From positions 1-64,000 of the forward strand of contig JACRFZ010000072.1 in the NCBI GenBank assembly GCA_016212515.1: 64,000 bases of DNA. The letters run 5' to 3'. This stretch comes from Candidatus Melainabacteria bacterium (lineage in GTDB: Bacteria; Cyanobacteriota; Vampirovibrionia; Obscuribacterales; Obscuribacteraceae). Shown in pieces: positions 25,862-34,006 of this stretch. Position numbers and translations under genes: made by a program. Every line of letters starts with the position of its first letter. Positions within the stretch are counted from its first letter, which is position 1. Under the pieces are notes generated by a model that was not told the DNA's origin, did not search any database, and saw only the letters and a list, made by a program, of their open reading frames with translations.

Positions 25862-27073
25862 CTATATAAAGCCCCGGCGCTTATTGGCTTCCTTGGGGCT
25901 GACCGCGGTTCGGGCCCCGAGAGACAAGAGACGCTGGGCAATCAAGCTAAAGAACTGCTCCCTTTCCGGGCCCCTGATGACAGCCTGATGGTGTGCTTCC
26001 GCCAACACGACCGGATAGCCGAAACCCTTCTCACACTGGGCTTTTACCCCGGCCAGCAGGAACTCATAAAGGGCCCTGTCCTGATAGACCCAGCGAGGGA
26101 ACTCCAGCCGGGCTACTTCCATCTCATTTCGGAAGTATGCAAAACAGGTGGCGTCAGCCTCCGGCATTAGTTTGACCACCGAGGCAGCGCTTTCAAAGAC
26201 ACTGGAAGTCTCTCCCGGCTTCAGTATGGACTGATAGAGTACCCGGTCACTCAAGGGCCAGATGGCCGAACAGGGAAAACTCTCCTCATTGAGATGACCG
26301 CAATTTGTCTGGCAATGGCTCAAGGCATAGGGGCAGATAGTTACCCGCAAGGCATTGATCAAATCAGCGCTGCGGCTGTGAGAGACATAACCGACCACGG
26401 CAATCCCTTTGAGCCGGAGGCGGCACATCAACACCTCCAACCTGGTCAGATAATCTTCCATATAGTGGCGGGGCATTTTCTCCAGCGACCAGGGAATGAG
26501 CGAGCCGTCCACCATAGCCAGCACGGTCCTGGCCTCGCTAATGCCATCAAGTTCCAGCACCTCTTCGGCCAGGTCAACCAGCAGACCGAACTCGAACAAG
26601 CTCCGCTCCAGAGCCACGAAAAGTTCGTCAATGTGCACCCGCCGCCGGTCCACCAGGGGATAAAGATCATCGGGACGGGCATAGAGCCTCGGCTCGCTTT
26701 TTAGCAAGGGCGGCAACTCGCCGCCGTATGTAATTCTGGCCACGCCGGCATTGAGCAAATAGCAGCTGCTCACTTCGTGGTGACTGGGCATTATCTGCGA
26801 CCCGTCCACCCCCAGGGCCGTCCATCCCGGTCTTGAACTTTGCAGGGCCGGCACATTAACGCAGGAATGCAGCGGAGCAAGGGGCTTCAAAAGAGGCCAG
26901 AGCACCCAGGCGCGGTTCTCATCCAGCATGGAAGACCAGGCCGGGAAATCGGCGGCGGCAGTTTGAAAAGCCTGCAAGGCCGACCGGACCAACTCCTCGC
27001 TGTCTTTCAAATCCTTAAGACTATCAACGCCGATAGAATCAAGAAGGGGAGCAAGTTTGAGGAAATCCAGCAT
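25862..27073 (-). CDS. nurA: NurA-domain nuclease
   Basis: 403 residues with the features of the NurA family, 5'-3' nucleases that in archaea work with the HerA helicase in DNA end resection. The first acidic motif reads LGVDGSQIMPS and the second AMVDGSLIPW; later comes GYVSHSRSADLINAL and the C-terminal substrate-site stretch EAHHQAVIRGPEREQFF. AAGGAAGG lies a few bases upstream of the ATG. No HerA gene is in this window. The family call rests on these motifs and length and is fairly firm; activity in this host is inferred. Confidence 0.8.
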   Translation of the reverse strand: MLDFLKLAPLLDSIGVDSLKDLKDSEELVRSALQAFQTAAADFPAWSSMLDENRAWVLWPLLKPLAPLHSCVNVPALQSSRPGWTALGVDGSQIMPSHHEVSSCYLLNAGVARITYGGELPPLLKSEPRLYARPDDLYPLVDRRRVHIDELFVALERSLFEFGLLVDLAEEVLELDGISEARTVLAMVDGSLIPWSLEKMPRHYMEDYLTRLEVLMCRLRLKGIAVVGYVSHSRSADLINALRVTICPYALSHCQTNCGHLNEESFPCSAIWPLSDRVLYQSILKPGETSSVFESAASVVKLMPEADATCFAYFRNEMEVARLEFPRWVYQDRALYEFLLAGVKAQCEKGFGYPVVLAEAHHQAVIRGPEREQFFSLIAQRLLSLGARTAVSPKEANKRRGFI

Positions 27074-27147
27074 GCTTGACCTTCCTTAACCGGAGCTAGC
27101 CAGGTAACTAACCAGGCATTATTGTAATTGAGTTGGCATCAGTGACA

Positions 27148-27678
27148 ATGATAGATGAGAAAGTGAAGAAGCAAGACAAGTCCGCAGAGAAGTCCAAAGA
27201 GAATAGCCCGCGGGGGGGCGCACGTATGGTCCCGCTCTGCAACAGCCTCCAGGGTGAGCTTGATAAGCCCTTGAGTGCCCGCGTCGCTCAGTTAAGACAA
27301 CTGAGAAACCTGACCCTGTCCGAACTTTCGGAGCGCACTAATTTTCCCATCAGCCGCCTCGAAGACATCGAAACCGGTCTTGAGACCTGGCTATCCGCCA
27401 CGGACCGCCAGATGCTGGCCCGGGCCCTGGCCGTAGATCCACCGGTGCTTCAAGAAGTGGAAGTGAAGCCGCGCCTGGAACCGAGCGACGATCCGGTGCG
27501 TTACCAGGCAATTCTCGACGACATCACCACTTCCATACTGACCGGGGCTCGCGAACTGTCCTGCCCGCAGTGCGGCAATACCATGCGTTGCCGTATCCAG
27601 GAAGGTCTCGACATCGACGAGCAGCCTATCTACTTCGCCAAGGCCTTCTGCCAGAAATGCCCTTTCACTCTCAAGTAG
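27148..27678 (+). CDS. XRE-type HTH protein with C-terminal zinc ribbon
   Basis: 176 residues. After a charged N-terminus comes a helix-turn-helix of the Cro/XRE type (about 50-105: ARVAQLRQLRNLTLSELSER, then FPISRLEDIETG). A C-terminal zinc-ribbon candidate follows, with Cys pairs in LSCPQCGNTMRC and FCQKCPF. It could be a DNA-binding regulator whose activity depends on metal or on a partner. The ATG at 27148 is taken; a TTG five codons earlier is the alternative, and neither has a clear ribosome-binding site. It is divergent from the NurA-like gene by 74 bases, so it might regulate that gene; this is inference from position. Confidence 0.78.
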   Translation: MIDEKVKKQDKSAEKSKENSPRGGARMVPLCNSLQGELDKPLSARVAQLRQLRNLTLSELSERTNFPISRLEDIETGLETWLSATDRQMLARALAVDPPVLQEVEVKPRLEPSDDPVRYQAILDDITTSILTGARELSCPQCGNTMRCRIQEGLDIDEQPIYFAKAFCQKCPFTLK

Positions 27679-27681
27679 AGC

Positions 27682-28842
27682 TCAGGCCGTAGCTGAACGT
27701 TTGACGAAACATTGCCTGATGGTTTCATCCAGGCTGTCTCTCAACTTGGAAAGACGGCTGGTAATCTCCAGTCTGCGCTCCTGCAAACTGAGCAAGTGTT
27801 TACGCCTGTGATCATCGAGAGCCTCGGAGAAAAGCTCGTTCAGGGCAATTTCTTCACCCTGAGCCCACCACAAGTCTTCAATGACCGAACCAATCAAATC
27901 ATGTTCGGCGTCATCGAGCATCTGAGAAAACAGCCTGTACTCGCTGGAAAGCATGAACTCGATGGCATTGCGTACTTCCTGCCTGAGACTGTGTGCGGCA
28001 GAAGATATGATGGTGGCGGAGAGTTCCTTCTCCAGACCGCCGACGCGGCAATTCAGTTGAGCCAGTGTTTCTTCCAGAAGATAACGGCGGAAAGCCATTT
28101 GATTGATGAGGAAGTCGGGGAAATAACCGGTACAAACCATATGCACTATTTCGGAACGCGGCGGCAGCGAACCAAGGGCATGGCGGCTGCGGACAGAAAG
28201 CGCCTGGAGCGTGCTTATAGAGCGATAGTGTTTGTCGATCATCTCTTTCAAGCCGCCGATTACAGCGTCTTTCAGACCAGGCAAAGAAGCATCGCTGCTG
28301 AGGCTCTTAGCCATAAGCAACATAATCTGGCGCCGCAGGAAATCGATATTACCGCCCAGATCGACAATAGTGCGCACGGCTATGCATTCTTTCAAGTCGA
28401 GAATACCCAGGAGCAGATGCTCGGGGTTTATGTAATTCAAGCCGAAGAAGAGGGCGTATTCGTAGGCTCGATGCAGAGCCTGCACAGTCAGATCGCTCAT
28501 ACCGTATGCTTTGCGCGTTTCAGATATGGACCCGGCCGACTGTGCCACCACAGGAAGTGTCACCGAAGGCAGACCGGATGAAAGATCGGGGCGTCCGCTG
28601 AAGGGCAGCTCGGACTCCATTTTGCTCTTGACTTTGCCTTCCAATTCTTTGCTGACGGCATCGGCGTCAATTTTCATACTGGCCAGCGCTTCCGCCGCCA
28701 CGCCGGCATATTCGCTCACCAGCGCCGTCAAAATGTGATCGGTGCAAATGTATGTATGCTCTAAATTGATACACTCGTCTAAGGCAAGCTGCAAGACCTG
28801 CAAAAGACTGTCACTGGAGCGCTCGAAAACAGAATCCAACAT
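27682..28842 (-). CDS. Clp-N repeat protein without AAA+ domain
   Basis: 386 residues. Two Clp-N (ClpA/ClpC N-terminal) units are visible: about 14-75 (QLALDECINLEHTYICTDHI) and about 118-185 (ALHRAYEYALFFGLNYINPE, then HLLLGILDL). The C-terminal half is helical with a coiled coil near the end (LSLQERRLEITSRLSKLRDS). No Walker motif is present, so it cannot be an unfoldase; stand-alone Clp-N proteins can act as substrate adaptors or as inhibitors of Clp machines. CAGGGA precedes the ATG. It converges on the XRE/zinc-ribbon gene with a three-base gap. Confidence 0.82.
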   Translation of the reverse strand: MLDSVFERSSDSLLQVLQLALDECINLEHTYICTDHILTALVSEYAGVAAEALASMKIDADAVSKELEGKVKSKMESELPFSGRPDLSSGLPSVTLPVVAQSAGSISETRKAYGMSDLTVQALHRAYEYALFFGLNYINPEHLLLGILDLKECIAVRTIVDLGGNIDFLRRQIMLLMAKSLSSDASLPGLKDAVIGGLKEMIDKHYRSISTLQALSVRSRHALGSLPPRSEIVHMVCTGYFPDFLINQMAFRRYLLEETLAQLNCRVGGLEKELSATIISSAAHSLRQEVRNAIEFMLSSEYRLFSQMLDDAEHDLIGSVIEDLWWAQGEEIALNELFSEALDDHRRKHLLSLQERRLEITSRLSKLRDSLDETIRQCFVKRSATA

Positions 28843-28915
28843 ATGAAATCCCTGATTGGTAGTGCCTTGAAAAGCGGTGCCCAGCGGATAACCCGAGAGC
28901 GCGCCAAAATAGCTA

Positions 28916-28921
28916 TATAAT
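28916..28921 (+). promoter_or_regulatory. Candidate -10 element for surE
   Basis: A perfect TATAAT lies 119 bases upstream of the surE start; the best -35 at 17-base spacing (CCGAGA, 28893-28898) is poor. It is in the divergent region between the Clp-N gene and surE. Confidence 0.3.
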
Positions 28922-28997
28922 TGTAGGTCATTTGGCGCCGTTCCAGGCAGAACCGAAGCAATTTAGGAAAGCTTTTACCCGGGCGGCAGGCTCAAGC

Positions 28998-29031
28998 AGG
29001 AAGCAAAAGGAAACAGGAAGCAAAAGGAAAC
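28998..29031 (+). repeat. Perfect 17-bp tandem duplication carrying the surE ribosome-binding site
   Basis: AGGAAGCAAAAGGAAAC occurs twice in direct succession, ending eight bases before the surE ATG. Each copy contains AAAGGA, so the duplication doubles the Shine-Dalgarno-like element. The copies are identical, implying a recent event or active maintenance. Confidence 0.85.
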
Positions 29032-29039
29032 CACTGGTC

Positions 29040-29816
29040 ATGAGAATTCTTCTATCCAATGACGACGGTATATACGCTCCCGGTCTGGGCACCCTGGCGA
29101 GAATACTGGCGCAGGAATCCCATGAAGTTTATGTTTGCGCACCGGACCGACAACGCAGTGCCACCGGGCATTCTCTCACCCTGCACAAGCCGCTGCGGGT
29201 TGAACATGCCCAGTTGGATGGTCCCGTAGCCGGCGCCTGGTCCACCACCGGCACCCCCGCCGACTGCGTAAAACTGGCCGTCTCCGAACTTTTGAAAGAG
29301 CCGCCGGATGTGGTTATCTCCGGCATCAACTCCGGTCCCAACCTGGGCTCGGACATTCTTTATTCCGGCACCGTGGCAGCCGCCATGGAAGCAGCTTTCA
29401 TGGACCTGCCCAGTATTGCCGTCAGCGCCAGAAAGGGAGAACCGGCTGTCTATTTGACGGCGGCCCATTTCATCAGCCGCTTCCTGACGACCTTCAAGCA
29501 GTCGCCTCGCAGCAAACGAGGGCTGATCAACATCAATATTCCAGCCGTGCCGGAAGCGGAAATCAAGGGCGTAAAACTCTGCCAGCTCGGCGTCCGACTC
29601 TACAATGACACTTTCGAGAAGCGCTCCGACCCTAATGGTCGAGACTATTACTGGCTATCCGGTCAGGCCATCGAAGATACAGAAGCGGAAGATTCCGATG
29701 TCTTTGCCGTCAACAGCGGCTATATTGCCGTCACTCCCGTGCTCTTCAACATGACCGATCTTGACCTGATGAACAAGCTGAACGAAAGCAAACAGCTTTC
29801 CACCTTACTCAAATAA
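29040..29816 (+). CDS. surE: 5'-nucleotidase SurE
   Basis: A metal-dependent phosphatase for nucleoside 5'- and 3'-monophosphates. The start RILLSNDDGIYAPG carries the two metal-binding Asp residues; further family motifs are APDRQRSATGHSLT, TGTPADCVKLA, SGINSGPNLGSDILYSGTVA and INIPAVP. At 258 residues it has the normal SurE length. The ATG at 29040 is right because the family begins at this motif; an upstream in-frame TTG would add 36 Lys-rich residues encoded by the tandem duplication. The downstream membrane-protein gene starts 10 bases later on the same strand. Confidence 0.95.
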   Translation: MRILLSNDDGIYAPGLGTLARILAQESHEVYVCAPDRQRSATGHSLTLHKPLRVEHAQLDGPVAGAWSTTGTPADCVKLAVSELLKEPPDVVISGINSGPNLGSDILYSGTVAAAMEAAFMDLPSIAVSARKGEPAVYLTAAHFISRFLTTFKQSPRSKRGLININIPAVPEAEIKGVKLCQLGVRLYNDTFEKRSDPNGRDYYWLSGQAIEDTEAEDSDVFAVNSGYIAVTPVLFNMTDLDLMNKLNESKQLSTLLK

Positions 29817-29826
29817 GTACCTTAAG

Positions 29827-30561
29827 ATGATGCCTGAAGAAGTGAAAGGAAGTGCGGTTCAAGATATGACCTCGGTCTTGAGCAGCATTACCGCAGACAA
29901 AAACTGGCTCATGAAGGTCAGTATCGGCTCCACCGTAAGCTATATCGCCCTCGCTATTTTCCTGCTGAACCCGATGTTCGCCCCTGTTTCCGTAGTCATG
30001 GGCGGCATCACCGCCGGTTATCTTTTGCGGGTGATGCGCCAGACTATAAATGTGGTCGGAACAAAGGATGAAACGGATGGTCCCCTACCGGAGTGGAATC
30101 AAATACTCGATCTGATGATATCGGGGGTAAGCTGGCTATCCTTCAGCCTATTCTTCAGCTTCGGCGGTGTGATCCTGGCTTTTTCCCTCTTCACCCATGG
30201 ACTGCAAAGCCGCCACAGTCTGGTCATTGATCCTCATTTCACCACATGGGGCACCAGCACTTTTCTAGCCATTTATAGCTATTACGTGCTGACCAGCTTC
30301 TTCACCGCCCTTCTCATGGCCAATTTCGCCGAGGAAGAGAAGATGATGGCAGGCTTCGCCTGGCTGAAAGTGATAAAGCGAATCGCTAAAGCACCGGTGC
30401 TCATGCTCACAACCTGGCTGGCTTCCGCCACCATGGTCTTCCTGGCTGCCACAGTGCCCTCCCTCACGGTGATAGGCGTTATATTTGCACCTTTCCTCAC
30501 CTTTCTGGCCCAGGTAATTCAAGCCAGGATGCTGGGCTTTGCCTGGCGAGCGGCCCGTTAA
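29827..30561 (+). CDS. DUF4013-like multi-pass membrane protein
   Basis: 244 residues with about five or six hydrophobic segments. GYLLRVMRQTINVVG followed by GPLPEWNQILDLMISG matches the signature I know for DUF4013 proteins, integral membrane proteins of unknown function. It begins MM, and either Met could be the start. It is ten bases downstream of surE and probably co-transcribed with it. Confidence 0.75.
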   Translation: MMPEEVKGSAVQDMTSVLSSITADKNWLMKVSIGSTVSYIALAIFLLNPMFAPVSVVMGGITAGYLLRVMRQTINVVGTKDETDGPLPEWNQILDLMISGVSWLSFSLFFSFGGVILAFSLFTHGLQSRHSLVIDPHFTTWGTSTFLAIYSYYVLTSFFTALLMANFAEEEKMMAGFAWLKVIKRIAKAPVLMLTTWLASATMVFLAATVPSLTVIGVIFAPFLTFLAQVIQARMLGFAWRAAR

Positions 30562-30568
30562 AGACTGT

Positions 30569-30598
30569 TCAAATAAATACTGATCAAATAAATACTGG
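30569..30598 (+). repeat. 15-bp tandem duplication
   Basis: TCAAATAAATACTG occurs twice, separated by a single base, in the 37 bases between the DUF4013-like gene and the convergent hypothetical gene. No hairpin or function is apparent. Confidence 0.8.
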
Positions 30599-31180
30599 TC
30601 AACGGCTGACTATGGTCTTGACGCGACCTTCAGGCGTGAGCATAACCTTGGCCACATGGGCTCCCGGCGAGGGGCTGGGAGTCTCCACATAAGGATAGGC
30701 TCCGGGCGTGAGATTGGGGGTGCCGGTAAATTGCTTGATGTAAACGGCAATCCAGTGAGCGATCTTGCCTACCTCGGTGATGCCGCTTTGAGCGCTGCGA
30801 CCAACTCTTTTGCCGACACCGTTCATATCATCGATAAATTCATTGACTGAACGGGGCAGCTTGAGAGAAATATTCTCGCCCGGCTTGAGGCCTTCACTGA
30901 GAGCACCAAAAGGACCGATTCCAGCCTCGCTCTTCTTGCCTGCCACAGGCTTGCCGTGCTGAGCCGCACCGGCAGGCGCCGGTGTGACGACGATTTTGGC
31001 TTCCCCCAATCCGGGGATAGACACTGCGATTTGCTTACCCTGATTTTTATCAGCCGCTTCATTTTTTACAGCGGACATCGCTTTTGAAGGTGCCGCCAGA
31101 GCTGCCCCAGGTGCAAGGGAAAAAGTTGAAGCCAAAAGAGTCACTATAAAGGAAGCAACGATTTCTTCATTTAATCTCAT
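30599..31180 (-). CDS. Exported hypothetical protein, 193 aa
   Basis: Not recognised. An N-terminal signal peptide (VASFIVTLLASTFSLAPGAALA, cleavage after ALA) leads to a mature protein with a Lys/Ala-rich start, a short central segment (NISLKLPRSVNEFIDDMNG), a helical region (ITEVGKIAHWIAVYIKQF) and a Pro-rich end. No cysteine lies at the cleavage site, so it is not a lipoprotein. It is divergent from the CNNM transporter gene across 525 bases. Confidence 0.65.
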   Translation of the reverse strand: MRLNEEIVASFIVTLLASTFSLAPGAALAAPSKAMSAVKNEAADKNQGKQIAVSIPGLGEAKIVVTPAPAGAAQHGKPVAGKKSEAGIGPFGALSEGLKPGENISLKLPRSVNEFIDDMNGVGKRVGRSAQSGITEVGKIAHWIAVYIKQFTGTPNLTPGAYPYVETPSPSPGAHVAKVMLTPEGRVKTIVSR

Positions 31181-31705
31181 AAATCAGGTCCATGCCGCCT
31201 ACAGTAAATTGCCAGGGGAAGGTCGCTGTCCTTGGGGGCTTTCCATCAGCACCGGAGCGCTTTTGCTACAGTTTTCAGGAAAAACCTTACTCCCGCCAAA
31301 TGTCAGATTATGTCACAGCTCAGTGCTAAGACAGAGAAGACCCAGGTAATTTCTTGATAACCTTAGCAAAGCACCGCTGGCTGGGAAATCTTACACTTGG
31401 CAAGCATTAAAATTGTGTATTGGACTAAGAGAGCATATGGTAGGATTGATCTAACTCTGGAATCCCATGGCTGTTATCAGCCTTTCGATTGAGTGAGACT
31501 GCCTCTCAAATCGAAATAGAGTTGTCTCTGTTGCAGGCAGATTAAGAGACCAATTAGCACTTTGATAGACGATCCTGACAGTAGCAGCCAGACAGGTGAT
31601 GAATCAGAAGAACCTCCCCAGGGGTGCATGGCGAAACCTTTTGCGTGCCACCAGGAAGTTCAGCCAAAGGAGACAGGTTCAGAGTTAATCTGAGCCTTTA
31701 TTGCT
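31181..31705. other. 525-bp intergenic region with hairpins upstream of the CNNM transporter
   Basis: No convincing gene. Two stem-loops stand out on the + strand: one at 31483-31516 (TTTCGATT-GAG pairing with CTC-AAATCGAAA, one bulge), and a weaker one at about 31623-31655 (GGTGCATG with CGTG-C-CACC). AAAGGAG near 31664 is a good ribosome-binding sequence, but about 40 bases too far from the transporter start. A long structured leader ahead of a divalent-metal transporter is a classical place for a riboswitch; I could not match any known class by eye. Confidence 0.4.
31483..31516 (+). promoter_or_regulatory. Stem-loop in the transporter leader
   Basis: An 11-pair stem (TTTCGATTGAG against CTCAAATCGAAA, one extra A) with an 11-base loop. 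No T-run follows, so it is not a plain terminator. Confidence 0.45.
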
Positions 31706-33130
31706 TTGTACCAAATTGCCTGGATACCAATACTGATTTTAATGAACGCCTTCTTCGTGGCGGCGGAAATGGGACTCGCCCGTGTCAGACGTACACGCAT
31801 CGATCATCTGGCCGAAGGCGGCAATATGTTCGCCAAGAAGACCCAAATCTATCTAGAAGACCCTGAGAAGTTTATTTCTGCTTGCCAGCTTGGCATCACC
31901 ATCGCCACCCTTTTGCTGGGTGCGGCCGGCGAAGCTGCTCTGGCTGAAAACATTGCCGAACATGCCAAACACTTCGGTGAGCAAGCGGCATGGGGTCACA
32001 AAACCATTGAAAGCCTGCGCTGGTTTTCATATGCAGCGGCATTTACCTTCACAGCTTATGTGCAAACCGTAGGCGGCGAACTGCTGCCCAAAATGCTCAC
32101 CTACACCAGGGCTGAAACGGTCATTCTCTGGACCGTACTGCCCATGCACTTCTGGTGCATTTTGACTTCACCCTTCCTGAAGATCTTGAACGGCACCACA
32201 GCCATTATCGTGGCCCTGTTGAAAATCAAAGAACCACCATCAGCCCACACCGTTCACTCGGAAGAAGAACTGAAGATGCTGGTTTCTGCCAGCCATGAAG
32301 AAGGTGTGCTGGAATCGGAACAGGAAGAGATGCTGCACTCGGTATTCGATTTCGCCGACACCACCGCCAGCGAAGTAATGACACCGCGCATCGACATGGT
32401 ATGCATTCCGGCTGAAGCCACAGTCAAAGCTTTCGTAACCGAAGCTCTCAAGCATGGTCATTCCCGACTGCCTGTCTACGATGAAGATGTAGACAATATC
32501 TTTGGCGTGGTGCACATTCGAGATGGTTTGCGAGCCCTCATTGAGCATAAAGAAAATGCTCATGTACGCGAATTCGCCAGAAAAGTATTGATTGTGCCGG
32601 AAAACAAAAACCTGAAAGACTTGCTGACGGAATTCAAACGCACCAAGACTCACATGGCCGTGGTTATGAACGAGTATGGCGGTACCCAGGGCATAGTCAC
32701 CCTCGAAGATCTCCTGGAAGAACTGGTAGGCGACATCGCCGATGAACACGAAATAGTAGAAGAATTCATCACACAACAAGATGACGGCTCTTACCTCATC
32801 GATGCCAAACTCACCCTTGATGAAGCCAATGAAAAACTGGGGCTGAACATCGAGGACGAAGAATTCAACACCATAGGCGGTCATGTCTTCGGGCTTTTAG
32901 GAAGAGAACCGCAACCGGGAGATGAAGTCACATCCGATCTCTGTGTACTGACCGTGGTGGAGTCGGATCGCCACCGCATCATCAAACTCAGGCTGGTCAA
33001 AACCGCACCCGACACAAACGAAAGCGAAACAACCCAGATCTTGACCCAGGTCAATGCCTCCATCAAGCCAGGCAATGGTCATAACCAGGATGCCTCAGGC
33101 AGCCATAAATCAGTGGAGGCAAGCCACTAG
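31706..33130 (+). CDS. CNNM/CorC-family membrane transporter with CBS pair
   Basis: 474 residues in the HlyC/CorC order. A DUF21/CNNM transmembrane domain comes first (about 1-190, beginning PILILMNAFFVAAEMGLARV), then a CBS pair (about 205-325; VMTPRIDMVCIP, SRLPVYDEDVDNIFGVVHIR), then the CorC/HlyC C-terminal domain (about 345-425; ILIDAKL-like and FNTIGGHVFGLLG). Relatives handle Mg2+ or Co2+ export, or influence Na+/Mg2+ balance. The start is unusual: an upstream in-frame stop at 31691-31693 limits it, and only a TTG at 31706 keeps the first membrane segment; no ribosome-binding site is near. rsmA follows after three bases. Confidence 0.9.
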   Translation: MYQIAWIPILILMNAFFVAAEMGLARVRRTRIDHLAEGGNMFAKKTQIYLEDPEKFISACQLGITIATLLLGAAGEAALAENIAEHAKHFGEQAAWGHKTIESLRWFSYAAAFTFTAYVQTVGGELLPKMLTYTRAETVILWTVLPMHFWCILTSPFLKILNGTTAIIVALLKIKEPPSAHTVHSEEELKMLVSASHEEGVLESEQEEMLHSVFDFADTTASEVMTPRIDMVCIPAEATVKAFVTEALKHGHSRLPVYDEDVDNIFGVVHIRDGLRALIEHKENAHVREFARKVLIVPENKNLKDLLTEFKRTKTHMAVVMNEYGGTQGIVTLEDLLEELVGDIADEHEIVEEFITQQDDGSYLIDAKLTLDEANEKLGLNIEDEEFNTIGGHVFGLLGREPQPGDEVTSDLCVLTVVESDRHRIIKLRLVKTAPDTNESETTQILTQVNASIKPGNGHNQDASGSHKSVEASH

Positions 33131-33133
33131 CTA

Positions 33134-34006
33134 ATGGCTTTTTCAATTACAAGGGAAGATCTCTACCGCCGGGCCATGGTGGTGAGAGCCAAGAAGAGAC
33201 TGAGCCAAAATTTCCTTGTGGAACCAAGCATCCTTTCTATGATTGCCGACTCCATCAATGCCGGTCCTGGCGACACTGTGGTGGAAATAGGACCGGGTCT
33301 CGGTTTTCTCACAGAATTTCTGGTGCGCACCGGCGCCCGAGTTTTCGCCGTAGAACTGGACGAAGACATGGCTTTTCGCCTCAGGGATCTGGCCGCAGAG
33401 TTTCCCAACCTGACCATTATCAGACAGGACTTCCTGCACTTTGACCCCGAGAGCCTGAAAGCAAGAAATATCAAGGTAGTAGGCAATGTGCCCTATCAAA
33501 TCACCTCCCCCATTGTGGTAAGAGTGCTAGGTGAACTTGACGAGCCCGGTATCTGGCTTCCTTATGTGGAAAGTCTCACCATGACCGTGCAACTGGAGTT
33601 GGCCAGGCGCCTTGTATCGCCGCCCGGCAGCAAAGAATACGGGCAAATTACTATCCTGGCCGATTACTATGCCACCGCCAAAATGATTGGCAAAGTCGGC
33701 TCGGAACACTTTATTCCTCGCCCGGACGTGGAATCGGCGGTGGTACAACTGACCCGCCGAGAGAAGCCGAAAGTAACCGTGAAAGACCCTTCCCTCTTGC
33801 GCCGCCTGGTCAAAGCCGGCTTCAAAGAGCGGCGCAAAATGATCAAGAACAATCTCGGCTTTACTCACCTGAATCAGGAAGAATTGACTTCTCTCCTAAT
33901 GGCTCACGGTATTTCACCAGCGGCTAGAGCAGAAGGACTCTCTCTGGATAAATTCGCTCAACTAGCCGATGCCCTCAAGGCCTATGCCCTGGATGAAAAT
34001 GACTGA
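33134..34006 (+). CDS. rsmA: 16S rRNA dimethyltransferase RsmA (KsgA)
   Basis: Dimethylates two adjacent adenines in the 3' hairpin of 16S rRNA. The S-adenosylmethionine-binding motif VVEIGPGLGFLTEFL, the acidic VELDEDMA, QDFLHFD and the catalytic NVPY (VVGNVPYQITSPIV) are all present, together with the C-terminal FKERRKMIKNNL. At 290 residues it is a normal length. It begins three bases after the CNNM gene and its end overlaps the start of ispE, giving a coupled rsmA-ispE pair as found in several other bacteria. Confidence 0.97.
   Translation: MAFSITREDLYRRAMVVRAKKRLSQNFLVEPSILSMIADSINAGPGDTVVEIGPGLGFLTEFLVRTGARVFAVELDEDMAFRLRDLAAEFPNLTIIRQDFLHFDPESLKARNIKVVGNVPYQITSPIVVRVLGELDEPGIWLPYVESLTMTVQLELARRLVSPPGSKEYGQITILADYYATAKMIGKVGSEHFIPRPDVESAVVQLTRREKPKVTVKDPSLLRRLVKAGFKERRKMIKNNLGFTHLNQEELTSLLMAHGISPAARAEGLSLDKFAQLADALKAYALDEND

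Noticed and set aside
28932-29039. N-terminal extension of SurE from a TTG
   Set aside because: The extension is encoded by the duplicated leader sequence, and the SurE family begins at the RILLSNDDG motif.
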